A stretch of 64,000 bases of DNA from Pseudomonadota bacterium (lineage in GTDB: Bacteria; Desulfobacterota; Desulfovibrionia; Desulfovibrionales; Desulfovibrionaceae), in assembly GCA_023411815.1 (NCBI GenBank), contig JAEYOJ010000076.1, positions 98,597-162,596 of the forward strand. The letters are read 5' to 3'. Every line of letters starts with the position of its first letter. Position 1 is the stretch's first letter. The translations under genes were made by a program, and so were the position numbers. Shown here piece by piece: positions 16,800 to 26,563 of the stretch. Below the pieces are notes generated by a model, which had not been told where the DNA came from, ran no database searches, and saw only the letters and a list, made by a program, of their open reading frames with translations.

Positions 16800-16833
16800 G
16801 GGACCGTTTCTTCGCATGGTGCGAAGAAGTCCC
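16800..16833 (+). promoter_or_regulatory. Long hairpin in the leader of the RRM protein gene
   Basis: Inner perfect 9-bp stem TTCTTCGCA/TGCGAAGAA with a TGG loop, plus an outer GGGAC/GTCCC stem closing 16800-16833 around a 3-base bulge. It lies about 125 bases before the ATG, outside any gene. It could be a 5-prime stabilising or temperature-sensitive leader element, or the end of the upstream kinase transcript. Confidence 0.5.
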
Positions 16834-16957
16834 GGTTCACGGTAACGCGGCGTCATTGGGCCAGGAGCCTCGGCAAGGTCTGTATTCCTCAAGGTTTTCA
16901 GCCCTCCTCGTTTCCGGAATCGATTGTGACCCAACCAAGTGCAAGGAGTTGTTGTTC

Positions 16958-17272
16958 ATGGCTAAGTCGCTGTACGTCGGCAATCTGCCCTTTTCCGCCA
17001 CCGAGGAGGATCTGCGCACGATGTTTTCGCAGTTCGGGGCAATCAGCAGGATCAATATGATCACGGATCGCGAGACAGGCCGCCCGCGCGGCTTCGCCTT
17101 CGTTGAAATAGAGGGGGATGCGGACGGTATCATTCGGGCCCTGGACGGCTACCGCATGTCCGGCCGGGTGCTCAAGGTCAACGAGGCCAAGCCCCGCGAG
17201 CCCCGCGCCCCGCGCGAGAGCCGTCCCTTCGGCGACAGCCGCGAGTACCGCCCCCGCCAGCCGCGCTGGTAG
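16958..17272 (+). CDS. RRM-type RNA-binding protein (cold-shock-type Rbp)
   Basis: 104 residues beginning MAKSLYVGNLPFSATEEDLR. One RRM domain at about 3-77 has RNP2 (LYVGNL) and RNP1 (RGFAFVEI) intact. The basic, arginine/proline-rich tail (REPRAPRESRPFGDSREYRP) resembles bacterial and cyanobacterial Rbp proteins, which bind RNA and are often cold-induced. The start is fixed by AAGGAG ten bases before the ATG at 16958. It stands alone and carries a long structured leader. Confidence 0.93.
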   Translation: MAKSLYVGNLPFSATEEDLRTMFSQFGAISRINMITDRETGRPRGFAFVEIEGDADGIIRALDGYRMSGRVLKVNEAKPREPRAPRESRPFGDSREYRPRQPRW

Positions 17273-17296
17273 GAACCTGGCGCACATGACGATGAT

Positions 17297-17325
17297 CGCC
17301 CGCTCCGGGACTTCCGGGGCGGGCG
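17297..17325 (+). terminator. Hairpin terminator after the RRM gene
   Basis: Stem CGCCCGC-TCCGG / CCGGG-GCGGGCG with a 5-base loop, 12 pairs including one G-T. It lies 24 bases past the stop. No U-tract. Confidence 0.6.
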
Positions 17326-17510
17326 TTGCTGCGTCCGACGCGGCACATTCCGCTCGGGGGGGCAATTCGCACTTCAGGGGGCCCGGCAGCAACTGTGAGG
17401 GCGCGAGGCCTGGCCCCACTGGGATCGGCCTTGAGTCACTCATTGTCTTTCATTGCGCGCGGCGCTCATGTATATGTCGGGTAAAACCCTGAGCACCCTG
17501 GAGGTCGCCT

Positions 17511-17810
17511 GTGAACGATATCGTCCTGCAACGCATCCGTCAGATCGTCTCCGGCCCGGAGGATCAGCGGCCCGCCAGCTTCGAACTGGCCTACAAGCTG
17601 GCCAAGGAAGCGGCCGACGGCGGCGGAGATCCGGACAAGCTGCCCTGGCTGCTCGTGCGCATGTTCTCCATCTTCGAGTACGGCCGGGAGCCCCAGGACG
17701 TGCATGAGGACATGCAGGCAGGCCTGCGCGAGGAGGGCGTGCCCAAGGGTTCGCCCATCCTGCGCACCGAGATGGCCAAGACGCTGCAGCGCAGGGCCGA
17801 CGACATGTAG
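17511..17810 (+). CDS. Small hypothetical protein, 99 residues
   Basis: It starts at GTG 17511 behind CTGGAGGTC. It is helical and charged (IRQIVSGPEDQRPASFELAY, DVHEDMQAGLREEGVPKGSP), with no signal peptide or membrane segment. The composition is clearly coding and matches its neighbours. I do not recognise the family. It is monocistronic, with a hairpin repeat after the stop. Confidence 0.7.
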   Translation: MNDIVLQRIRQIVSGPEDQRPASFELAYKLAKEAADGGGDPDKLPWLLVRMFSIFEYGREPQDVHEDMQAGLREEGVPKGSPILRTEMAKTLQRRADDM

Positions 17811-17831
17811 GAAACCATTTGAAGGCATACG

Positions 17832-17880
17832 CAGAGGCACGGCCTCTGAATGTCTCCTTCAACAGGGAAATCGCCCCTGC
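17832..17880. repeat. Two-hairpin repeat at a convergent junction
   Basis: A perfect 7-bp hairpin CAGAGGC/GCCTCTG (17832-17848, 3-base loop) is followed by a CAGGG...CCCTG arm pair (about 17862-17880). It lies between the plus-strand stop at 17810 and the minus-strand ablB stop at 17935. The order and loop size match the X+Y repeats elsewhere in the window. Confidence 0.55.
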
Positions 17881-17934
17881 GTCCCTGTCTTCATGCCCTG
17901 GAGCCTGGGTCCGGGAGAGGATGACCGCCTGCGC

Positions 17935-18840
17935 TCAGGCCGCAGCGTTACGTCCCTCGGACCGGGCGTCTGTCCGCCGCAGGGGCTTGTGCCAGACGTT
18001 CATGCATTCCAGCGCGCCGGCGATGTTCGTGTTGCGCGTGAGCGTGCCGGCGAAGGCGTATCCGGCTCGGGCAAAGGTGATGTTCATGCCCGGCGACACG
18101 GCCCTGGCGATGGTATAGGCCGTGAGCACGCCGAACCGCGCGGCCTCGTCCTCCAGGCGGGCCAGCAGGACCGAGGCGAGGCCCTGACCTCGATGCTCCG
18201 GCAGGGTGGCGAAGTCGGTCATCTCCGCGTTCCGCCCCTTGCGGTCCAGTTCGGCCGAGGCCACGGCCGCGAGCCCGCCGTTCTTGAACGCGCCCATGTA
18301 GCGTACGTGGCTGCGCATGGTTTCGCACAGGTAACGCGGATCATGGATGGGGAACGGATAGCTGGCGAAGACCTGCCCGTACAGTACGGCCATTTCCTGG
18401 CAGTGCTCCTGGCTCAGGACCTGGAACGTATATCCCGGCGGAATACGCGGCGCATTTCTTCGCGCCTTGCGGGCCAGCGCCGCGTCGAGCACGCTGCGCA
18501 CGGCTTCCGCGTCCCGCGGCTTTGCGCGGGCTGGCTTGCGGTAACGGGCCAGGAAGCACACGTCGCGTTTGCCGCACAGCATGCCGGGCACGCGCGCCTC
18601 TTCCTCGAAGCCGCGCTCCAGGAAAGCCGCGCGGGCGGCAACCGGGGCCTTTACGAATATCTTGCCGTAATCCCTGGCGCGAGCCAGGGACAGCACGTGC
18701 TCCGCCACATCGTCGGCCTCGGCCGCATTCTCCAGCTTCATGAGATAGACTCGATCCGACAGCGGGCCATGCTGGATCAGAGCCGGTCCAAGCCGCTCGA
18801 TCCTGTCCTCCATCGCCTCCATTTTCGGATTACCCGTCAT
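17935..18840 (-). CDS. ablB: Beta-lysine N6-acetyltransferase
   Basis: 301 residues. An N-terminal AblB-specific domain (residues about 1-150) is followed by a GNAT domain with the acetyl-CoA loop in LPEHRGQGLASVLLARLEDE. AblB acetylates beta-lysine on the side-chain amine to give N-epsilon-acetyl-beta-lysine, a compatible solute. The start overlaps the kamA stop by 11 bases, implying translational coupling. The AblA-AblB pair is diagnostic of this pathway, best known from methanogens and some salt-tolerant bacteria. Confidence 0.92.
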   Translation of the reverse strand: MTGNPKMEAMEDRIERLGPALIQHGPLSDRVYLMKLENAAEADDVAEHVLSLARARDYGKIFVKAPVAARAAFLERGFEEEARVPGMLCGKRDVCFLARYRKPARAKPRDAEAVRSVLDAALARKARRNAPRIPPGYTFQVLSQEHCQEMAVLYGQVFASYPFPIHDPRYLCETMRSHVRYMGAFKNGGLAAVASAELDRKGRNAEMTDFATLPEHRGQGLASVLLARLEDEAARFGVLTAYTIARAVSPGMNITFARAGYAFAGTLTRNTNIAGALECMNVWHKPLRRTDARSEGRNAAA

Positions 18841-20170
18841 GATTATTCTCCCGTGCGTTGTCGCCCGGACGGCGCTCCAGCCGCGCGGTGCCCTCGGGCA
18901 CCAGGCTCTGGGTGTCGTCCCAATCCGAGACGAGTTTTTCTATGCCCACCGCCGCGTATTCTTCGGCGTCCTGCTCCTTGAGCTGCAGATCGCAGGAAGC
19001 GCAGTCGCGGTCGCAGATCGTGGGCGTGTAGCAGTCTGGCTCGGCATAGGTGGTGATGACGCCCTCGTAGTTGCGCAGCACCACTTTGTTGGTGGCCCAG
19101 GAGATGACGTAGTTGGGCGTGACCGGGATCTTGCCCCCGCCGCCGGGCGCGTCGATGACGTAGGTCGGTCGGGCGAAACCGGAGGTGTGGCCCACCAGGG
19201 ACTCTATGATTTCGATGCCCTTGCCCACGGGCGTGCGGAAGTGCGTCAGCCCCTCGGACAGGTCGCACTGGTACAGGTAGTACGGCCGCACGCGGTTGCG
19301 CACGAGCTTGTGCAGCAGCGAGCGCATGATGCGCGGGCAGTCGTTGACGCCGGCCAGCAGCACCGACTGGTTGCCCAGGGGAATGCCCGCGTCGGCCAGC
19401 TTCGCCAATGCCTCGCGCGCCGAGCGCGTCACCTCGCGCGGATGGTTGAAGTGGGTGTTGAGCCATACCGGATGGTGTTTCCTGATGATAGACATGAGGT
19501 CGTCCGTGACGCGGTAAGGCAGCACCACGGGCATGCGGCTGCCGATGCGCACGACCTCCACGTGCTCGATCCTGCGCAGGCTCCACAGCAGCCAGTCGAG
19601 GGTCTCGTCGGGCAGCATGAGCGGGTCGCCGCCTGACAGGAGCACGTCGCGCACGCGCGGGGCGGAGCGGATGTAGGCCAAACCCTGCTCCATCTGTGCG
19701 CGGCTCGGGATGTGCCCCTCGTCGCCGACCTTGCGCTTGCGCGTACAGTGACGGCAGTACATGGCGCACAGGTTGGAGACATGGAACAGCACGCGGTCCG
19801 GGTAGCGGTGGGTGATGCCCGGCGCGGGGCTGTCCTCGTCCTCGTGCAGCGGGTCGGCCATGTCGTGCGGGCCGATGTCCAGCTCGCGCACCGAGGGGAA
19901 GGCCTGCCGGAAAACCGGATCGTTGGCGTAGTCCGTCGTGTCGATGAGCGACAGATAGTACGGCGTGATGGCCAAGGGGAATTTTTCCAACGTGCGTTCG
20001 TAGCCCGCGCGCTCCTCGGGCTCGAAGCGGATGCCCGTAAGCGCCTCGAAGCTGTCGATGTCGCGCACCGTGTGGCGGATGTGCCAACGCCAGTCGGTCC
20101 ATTTGGCCTTGCTCGCCTGGGAGCTGATGCGCTGGCTGACTTCCTGCTGGCGTGGGTTGTATATGGTCAT
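18830..20170 (-). CDS. kamA (ablA): Lysine 2,3-aminomutase
   Basis: 446 residues starting MTIYNPRQQEVSQRI, with AAGGAGATAAACGC upstream. Radical-SAM cluster ligands are Cys135, Cys139 and Cys142 (CAMYCRHC). The PLP lysine is about residue 347 in PGGGGKIP. C-terminal zinc-site cysteines lie in CYTPTICDRDCASCDLQ. It converts L-lysine to beta-lysine in the cytoplasm and is oxygen-sensitive, fitting an anaerobe. Paired with ablB directly downstream, the product goes to the osmolyte rather than to lysine fermentation; no other fermentation genes are nearby. Confidence 0.96.
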   Translation of the reverse strand: MTIYNPRQQEVSQRISSQASKAKWTDWRWHIRHTVRDIDSFEALTGIRFEPEERAGYERTLEKFPLAITPYYLSLIDTTDYANDPVFRQAFPSVRELDIGPHDMADPLHEDEDSPAPGITHRYPDRVLFHVSNLCAMYCRHCTRKRKVGDEGHIPSRAQMEQGLAYIRSAPRVRDVLLSGGDPLMLPDETLDWLLWSLRRIEHVEVVRIGSRMPVVLPYRVTDDLMSIIRKHHPVWLNTHFNHPREVTRSAREALAKLADAGIPLGNQSVLLAGVNDCPRIMRSLLHKLVRNRVRPYYLYQCDLSEGLTHFRTPVGKGIEIIESLVGHTSGFARPTYVIDAPGGGGKIPVTPNYVISWATNKVVLRNYEGVITTYAEPDCYTPTICDRDCASCDLQLKEQDAEEYAAVGIEKLVSDWDDTQSLVPEGTARLERRPGDNARENNHDG

Positions 20171-20205
20171 GCGTTTATCTCCTTGGTTGTGTTCTTCGTG
20201 CCGCC

Positions 20206-20988
20206 CTACAGCACCTGCGCCAGAAAAGCCCTGGTGCGGTCTTCCCTCGGCTGGCCGAAGACCTGCTCCGGCGTGCCCTGCTCCAGGATGACGCCTTCGT
20301 CCATGAAGTAGACCGTATCGGCCACCTCGCGGGCGAAGCCCATCTCGTGCGTGACCACGACCATGGTCATGCCCTCGGCGGCCAGTTCCTTCATGACCGC
20401 GAGCACCTCGCCCACCAATTCGGGGTCCAGAGCGCTGGTGGGCTCGTCGAAGAGGATGGCTTCGGGTTCCATGGCCAGGGCGCGGGCAATGGCCACGCGC
20501 TGCTTCTGGCCGCCCGAGAGCTGGCTGGGCCAGGCCTCTTCCTTGTCCGACAGGCCGACCTTGGCCAGGTAGGCTCGGGCGGTCTCCACGGCCTCGTGCT
20601 TGGATTTGCCCAGGACCTGCGTGGGGCCTTCGATGACATTGCCCAGCACGGTCATGTGCGGAAAGAGGTTGAAGTGCTGGAAGACCATGCCGACCTTGGT
20701 GCGCATGGCGTTGATGGCCCGCTCCGTATCCTCCACGGGCTTGCCGCCGATGGCCACGCGGCCTTTTTGCGGCCGCTCCAGGTAGTTCACGCAGCGTAGC
20801 AAGGTGGACTTGCCCGAGCCCGAGGAGCCGATGATCGTGACCACCTCGGAGCGGGTAACGTCCAGGTCGATGCCGCGCAGCACGTGCAGTTCGCCGAACC
20901 ATTTGTGCAGGCCGCGCACGCTGATCATTGGGGGCTGTAATGATTGGGGCGACTGGCCGGTTTTCGGGCTGCCTGGTTTCATGTTCAT
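20206..20988 (-). CDS. Polar amino-acid ABC transporter ATP-binding protein
   Basis: 260 residues with Walker A GSSGSGKST, the LSGGQKQRVAIARAL signature and Walker B ILFDEPTSALDP. It is close to GlnQ/HisP-type subunits. It has an N-terminal extension of about 20 polar residues before MISVRGLHKW. The start ATG overlaps the permease stop as ATGA, so the two are coupled. It sits between the permease and kamA, so the transporter probably brings in lysine for beta-lysine synthesis. The substrate is inferred from the operon only. Confidence 0.92.
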   Translation of the reverse strand: MNMKPGSPKTGQSPQSLQPPMISVRGLHKWFGELHVLRGIDLDVTRSEVVTIIGSSGSGKSTLLRCVNYLERPQKGRVAIGGKPVEDTERAINAMRTKVGMVFQHFNLFPHMTVLGNVIEGPTQVLGKSKHEAVETARAYLAKVGLSDKEEAWPSQLSGGQKQRVAIARALAMEPEAILFDEPTSALDPELVGEVLAVMKELAAEGMTMVVVTHEMGFAREVADTVYFMDEGVILEQGTPEQVFGQPREDRTRAFLAQVL

Positions 20989-21647
20989 GTCATGCCCTCG
21001 CTGAGGCTCAGGCGTCGTTCCACCCTGGAGAACAGCCAGGTGAAGACGCCGGTGTAGAAGAGGTAGAACAGGGCCGCGATGGTCAGCATCTCCATCATGC
21101 GGAAATTGGACGAGGCCAGTTGCTGACTCTTGAGCAGCAGCTCGTTGATGGTGATGGCGCTGGCCAGGGACGAGTCCTTGAGCGCGATGATGAACTGGTT
21201 GCCCAGGGCCGGCACCGCGCGCTTGAAGGCCTGCGGCAGGATGATGCGCAGCATGGCCCTGGGGTAGGTCATGCCCAGGGAGCGCGCGGCCTCCATCTGG
21301 CCGGGCGCGATGGACCCGATGGCTCCCCGGAATATCTCGCCGATGTAGGCTCCGTTGTGGACGCCGAGGGCCAGCATGGCCGAGGTCAGGGCCGACAGGC
21401 CCAGTGTGCCGCGCAGCCCGTAATACAGGAACAGCAGCTGCAGCAGCAGCGGCGTGCCTCGGATGACGTAGATGTACCCTCGGGCGGGCAGGTTGAGCAC
21501 GGCCTTGTCCGATATGCGCAGGAAGGCCGTGGCCAGCCCCAAGGCCAGCCCGAGCAGGATACCCAGAGCCGTGACCTGCAGGGTCATCCAGGCCGCGGGC
21601 AGGAAATAAGGCAAGAATTGCGGGAGCACCGTGAAGTCGTAATCCAT
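20985..21647 (-). CDS. Polar amino-acid ABC transporter permease
   Basis: 220 residues, HisM/GlnP type, with about five helices and the inner-membrane-component EAA-like loop EAARSLGMTYPRAMLRIILP (residues about 115-135) that contacts the ATPase. The opening YFLPAAWMTLQVTALGILLG is standard for the family. It probably works as a homodimer because only one permease gene is present. It is followed at once by the ATPase gene. Confidence 0.92.
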   Translation of the reverse strand: MDYDFTVLPQFLPYFLPAAWMTLQVTALGILLGLALGLATAFLRISDKAVLNLPARGYIYVIRGTPLLLQLLFLYYGLRGTLGLSALTSAMLALGVHNGAYIGEIFRGAIGSIAPGQMEAARSLGMTYPRAMLRIILPQAFKRAVPALGNQFIIALKDSSLASAITINELLLKSQQLASSNFRMMEMLTIAALFYLFYTGVFTWLFSRVERRLSLSEGMT

Positions 21648-21734
21648 GCGCTTCTCCGGTTGAGGGTGGGAGCTCGCTTGCGTTGAAAGGCGGGCGGCAT
21701 TGGGATGCCCGCCCGCCCGTGGGGTCCGGCGGGC

Positions 21735-22526
21735 CTACTTCGTGGTCACGTCGACATCGAGCCACTTGCGGCTGATGGACGCGAGCGTGCCGTCCTCGTG
21801 CATCGTGGCCAGGATTGCGTTGACCGCCTCGCGCAGGCCTCCGGCATCCTTCTTGAAAACCACGGCGATGTCCTCGCTGCGCAGGGGCGAGCCGAGCAGG
21901 CGCACGTTGAAGCGATTCCCGCTCTGGGCGTTGACGCCCACGACCCGATCGGTGATGACCGCGTCCACCACGCCGTTGTCCAGTTCCAGCAGGGTCTGGT
22001 TGTCGTCCTTGTAGAGGCGCACGTCGCCCGCGCCGAGCTGCTTGGCGTCCTGCTCGAAGGTCGTGCCCGTGACCACGCCCACGGTTTTACCCTTGAGCTC
22101 GTCCGGGCTCTGGTAGGACGCGTCCTGGCGCACCACGAGCTGCGCGCCCGAGTAGTAGTAGGGCGAGGAGAAATCCACGACCTTCCGGCGTTCGGGCGTA
22201 ACGGCCATGCTGCCCAGGATGCCGTCGTAGGCTCCGGAGCGCAGGCCTTCGATGATTCCGCTCCACTCGGTGGTTACGGGTATGAACCGCACGCCCAAGC
22301 GCTGGGCCACCTCGTTGGCCACGTCCACGTCGAAGCCCACCAGATCGTTCTGCTCGTTGTAGAAATTGAAGGGCGGATAACCCCCGCTCATGGCGAAGCT
22401 GATCTCGCCGTTTTGCTTGACCCGTTCCAGGGCGGGCTGCTCCTCGGAGGCGCAGCCGGTGGCCAGGGCCAGAGCGGCCAGGGTGAGCGTGAGAAGGATC
22501 GTGGTCAGCAGGTGTCGCATGTTCAT
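21735..22526 (-). CDS. Amino-acid ABC transporter substrate-binding lipoprotein
   Basis: 263 residues. A lipoprotein signal ends at Cys25 (LALATGCAS). The mature domain is a bacterial extracellular SBP family 3 fold (QNGEISFAMSGGYPPFNFYN, then FDVDVANEVAQRLGVRFIPV, DGILGSMAVTPERRKVVDFS). Lysine/arginine/ornithine-type binding proteins have this form, but ligand residues were not assigned. First gene of the operon SBP-permease-ATPase-kamA-ablB. AAGGAGCGACGC precedes the ATG. Confidence 0.92.
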   Translation of the reverse strand: MNMRHLLTTILLTLTLAALALATGCASEEQPALERVKQNGEISFAMSGGYPPFNFYNEQNDLVGFDVDVANEVAQRLGVRFIPVTTEWSGIIEGLRSGAYDGILGSMAVTPERRKVVDFSSPYYYSGAQLVVRQDASYQSPDELKGKTVGVVTGTTFEQDAKQLGAGDVRLYKDDNQTLLELDNGVVDAVITDRVVGVNAQSGNRFNVRLLGSPLRSEDIAVVFKKDAGGLREAVNAILATMHEDGTLASISRKWLDVDVTTK

Positions 22527-23296
22527 GCGTCGCTCCTTGGTTGTTCGGGTTTCCGCGCACGACGGGAGACGCTCCGGCCTTGGGGTCGGAGAGACATGGA
22601 CGCCGGACGCGTCTGCGATCGCCGGGCGGCCGCCATGAACGGCCGGAGATGGTCGCCCGGCGTACGCTGTGTGATTCCGTTGCTTGTGTTTGTGTCGAGA
22701 TAGCGACCGGAGGAGCGGAAGCGACCCGAGAGGTCGGCTCCAGCGGCCGTCATGGACCGGGGCGCAAGCGCCCGCTTTGACGCGCTTCGCCGGAACGGCA
22801 AAGGCACTGCGTTACATACCAGGGGCGATCAAACGCCGATGCATAATACGGTGTGCATCAGCCATCGCTAATTCATGCCTGAGCCACTATGCGTTACTGC
22901 GTCTAATGTAATCAGTAAACGCGAACGCAACCATGACGCACTCTGCACGCCTGATTCGATCAATGTATGCCATGGATGAACAGGGATGTCAAATCGGCTT
23001 TCGGCAATGGACAGGCTGAATTTGCAGGCATCCGGTCTTGCTTGCGGGATATGGCGTCTATGCGATGATCCTGCATGGATTCAGTCGTTTGCGGGTTATC
23101 CCGGAGCCTCACGAGGATCGGCTTGCCTCCATGCCTTCCGCCTGAATCGTCCGAGCCGGAGGCCATACGACCGCGCCGGCCACGCGCCGGCCGACGTTGA
23201 CTTCCGCGCCGGGATCGTCCACTACCATGTGGGCATCTCCGATCCGACACATTCCGGCCGGTATGCCGGCCCAAGCGCCCAGACCAAGGAGCCCTC
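22527..23296. other. Divergent spacer with a long leader for the osmolyte operon
   Basis: 770 bases without a convincing gene. The leader of the minus-strand operon may be about 310 bases. It contains a compact hairpin GGGCGC-TT-GCGCCC (22760-22773) and several GGCC-rich folds. I compared it by eye with lysine and glycine riboswitch features and found neither. The pgi end (22900-23296) shows nothing but a ribosome site, AAGGAG, just before 23297. Confidence 0.5.
22843..22871 (-). promoter_or_regulatory. Possible sigma-70 promoter of the ABC-kamA-ablB operon
   Basis: On the minus strand, TTAGCG (3 of 6), 17 bases, then TATTAT (5 of 6). It lies about 320 bases upstream of the first ATG. An osmotically controlled sigma factor cannot be excluded. 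Confidence 0.35.
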
Positions 23297-24940
<1,644 letters not shown>

Positions 24941-25064
24941 GCAGGCCCTGTCTGGAGGTGAGCGAGACTGAGTAGTTGTGGCTCGATATGTGCATACTGT
25001 TAACCGATGTCGGTGATTCGACATGCGATGTGTATCCATGAACCGACAACAGCATGGTGCCAGC

Positions 25065-25553
25065 ATGACAAGAACAATGCATAGCGGACTGACCATCCGC
25101 GCGGCCCGGCCGCAAGACGCCGAAGCCATTTCCCGTGTGCAAAATGCGGCCGTTCGCCGCATCCCCGAAGGCACACCGTCCACGATCGTCGCGGACTGGA
25201 GCGGAGCCTGCACGGCCGAGAGCGTCCTCCGCGACATGGCGCAGGGCGTGGTCGGCTTCGTGGCCGAGGTCGGTGGTGAGATAGCGGGCTTCGCCGTGCT
25301 CGCCGGCAACGTGGTGCGCATCGTGTGCGTGCACCCCGCCCATGCCGGCTCCGGCTTGGGCACGGTCCTGCTGGCCAGGGTGGAGCAAGAGGCCATGCGC
25401 CGCGGCCAGCATATCCTGCGCCTGAACGCCTCGCTCAGCGCCAAGGCGTTCTACCGCTCGCGCGGCTACTGCGTCGTGCGCGAGAACACGCGGCAGCTGC
25501 CGCTGGACGAGTGCCTGCCCTGCGTGGAGATGACCAAGACCATCGCGTCCTGA
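25065..25553 (+). CDS. GNAT-family N-acetyltransferase
   Basis: 162 residues from MTRTMHSGLTIRAARPQDAE. The acetyl-CoA loop is in VHPAHAGSGLGTVLLARVEQ and the C-terminal strand is in LSAKAFYRSRGYCVVRENTR. The substrate is unknown. The ribosome site is weak for every candidate start; 25023 (MRCVSMNRQQ) is also possible, but 25065 gives the usual family length. It follows pgi by 124 bases and is probably independent. Confidence 0.8.
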   Translation: MTRTMHSGLTIRAARPQDAEAISRVQNAAVRRIPEGTPSTIVADWSGACTAESVLRDMAQGVVGFVAEVGGEIAGFAVLAGNVVRIVCVHPAHAGSGLGTVLLARVEQEAMRRGQHILRLNASLSAKAFYRSRGYCVVRENTRQLPLDECLPCVEMTKTIAS

Positions 25554-25653
25554 CTCGTCGGCATTACCGTCGGGCCCACCTCATGAGTCTCCCGGACCGG
25601 GACGGCCATGCGCTGGGCCTTTGCCTTCCCTTCGGCAGCCGCCCCGGCCCCTA

Positions 25654-26067
25654 TCAGCCCATTCTGCCCTTTCCGCCCAATCCGGTCCGCTTGGCGCGCC
25701 TGCGCTCCATGGCCGTCTCGATCTTGGCCAGCAGCGTGTCCATGGTGCAGGGTTTGATGAGGTAGTCGCAGGCCCCCCGGCAGACCTGGTCCAGAGGCAG
25801 GTCCAGGGAGGCGTGCCCGGACAGGAAGATGACCTCCGGCCGCTCGGGGCGCTTGGCCAGTTCGGCCATGACCTCGGCCCCGTTCATGCCGGGCATCTTC
25901 ATGTCCAGCAGCATCACGTCCACGGGCTCCCTGGCCACGATGTCCAGGGCTTCGTGTCCGCCGGCCGCGGCCAGCGCGCGCAGGCCGTGCATGGACAGGA
26001 GCCTGAGCATGTTGGCCCGGAAACGCTCCTCGTCATCCACCACCAACACCAGGGGATCGTCGATCAT
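25654..26067 (-). CDS. Receiver-only response regulator
   Basis: 137 residues from the ATG at 26067, with GGAGGCGAT upstream. One receiver domain with acidic pocket D11/D12, phosphoacceptor Asp55 in MLLDMKMPG, and the conserved Lys in DYLIKPCTMD. The tail is 20 residues of basic helix (ETAMERRRAKRTGLGGKGRM) with no DNA-binding domain. It probably acts by protein contact, like CheY or a phosphorelay shuttle. It is divergent from the kinase gene at 26564. Confidence 0.9.
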   Translation of the reverse strand: MIDDPLVLVVDDEERFRANMLRLLSMHGLRALAAAGGHEALDIVAREPVDVMLLDMKMPGMNGAEVMAELAKRPERPEVIFLSGHASLDLPLDQVCRGACDYLIKPCTMDTLLAKIETAMERRRAKRTGLGGKGRMG

Positions 26068-26110
26068 AATCGCCTCCAGAGTCGCTAAAGCGCTCCCTTG
26101 CACAAGACCT

Positions 26111-26190
26111 GGGAAGGGCTTTGCCTTCCCCAGACCCATCCCGCCAGGGTCCTGCCCGGATAGGGCGCGCCCCTGGGCCCGCGCATTGCA
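26111..26190. repeat. Two-hairpin repeat (X+Y) in a divergent spacer
   Basis: GGGAAGG/CCTTCCC hairpin (26111-26130), then AGACCCATCCCGCCAGGG, then a GGGCGCGCCC-type fold and CCTGGGCCCGCGCATT. The same ordered words recur at 31243-31312 and 34728-34802. It lies just downstream of nothing on the plus strand but 44 bases upstream of the minus-strand regulator start. Confidence 0.7.
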
Positions 26191-26421
26191 AATGCACAAT
26201 GCAATATCCGCCAGCCGGGCCTTCGCGGCCCTGTCCGGTCTGCCTGCCGTCCGGCGCTTTGCGTGATCAGGCTCGGCCGCCCGGCATTCGCTATAAGCAA
26301 GAACAGGCCCACGGCCGATCCCGGCGAGCATCTGGAATATAGGCAAACGAGCCTCGGCAATCCAGCCCGGCTTGCACGAAAGCTTGCGAAATAAGTTGTA
26401 CATGCGTTCGATCTTGCGCGA

Positions 26422-26450
26422 TGGACAACGTCTTATGCGAGATTTATACA
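26422..26450 (+). promoter_or_regulatory. Likely sigma-70 promoter for the signalling cluster
   Basis: TGGACA (5 of 6), exactly 17 bases, then TATACA (4 of 6), in the only AT-rich part of the spacer. Transcription would start near 26457, leaving a leader of about 107 bases before the kinase GTG. Confidence 0.55.
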
Positions 26451-26563
26451 AAGTACTACAGTGGGTTATAAATAGAAGCCAGCGCTCTTTGCACTGGCCC
26501 GCTCTTTGCTCAAGATATATGATATGCCTGCCAGGGCCCGGCTTTGGAAATCGGAGGAAGCTC

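Noticed and set aside
22527..22842. Lysine or glycine riboswitch in the leader of the osmolyte operon
   Set aside because: The long leader has hairpins, but the conserved cores of these riboswitches are not visible by eye. A covariance search with Rfam lysine and glycine models would decide.
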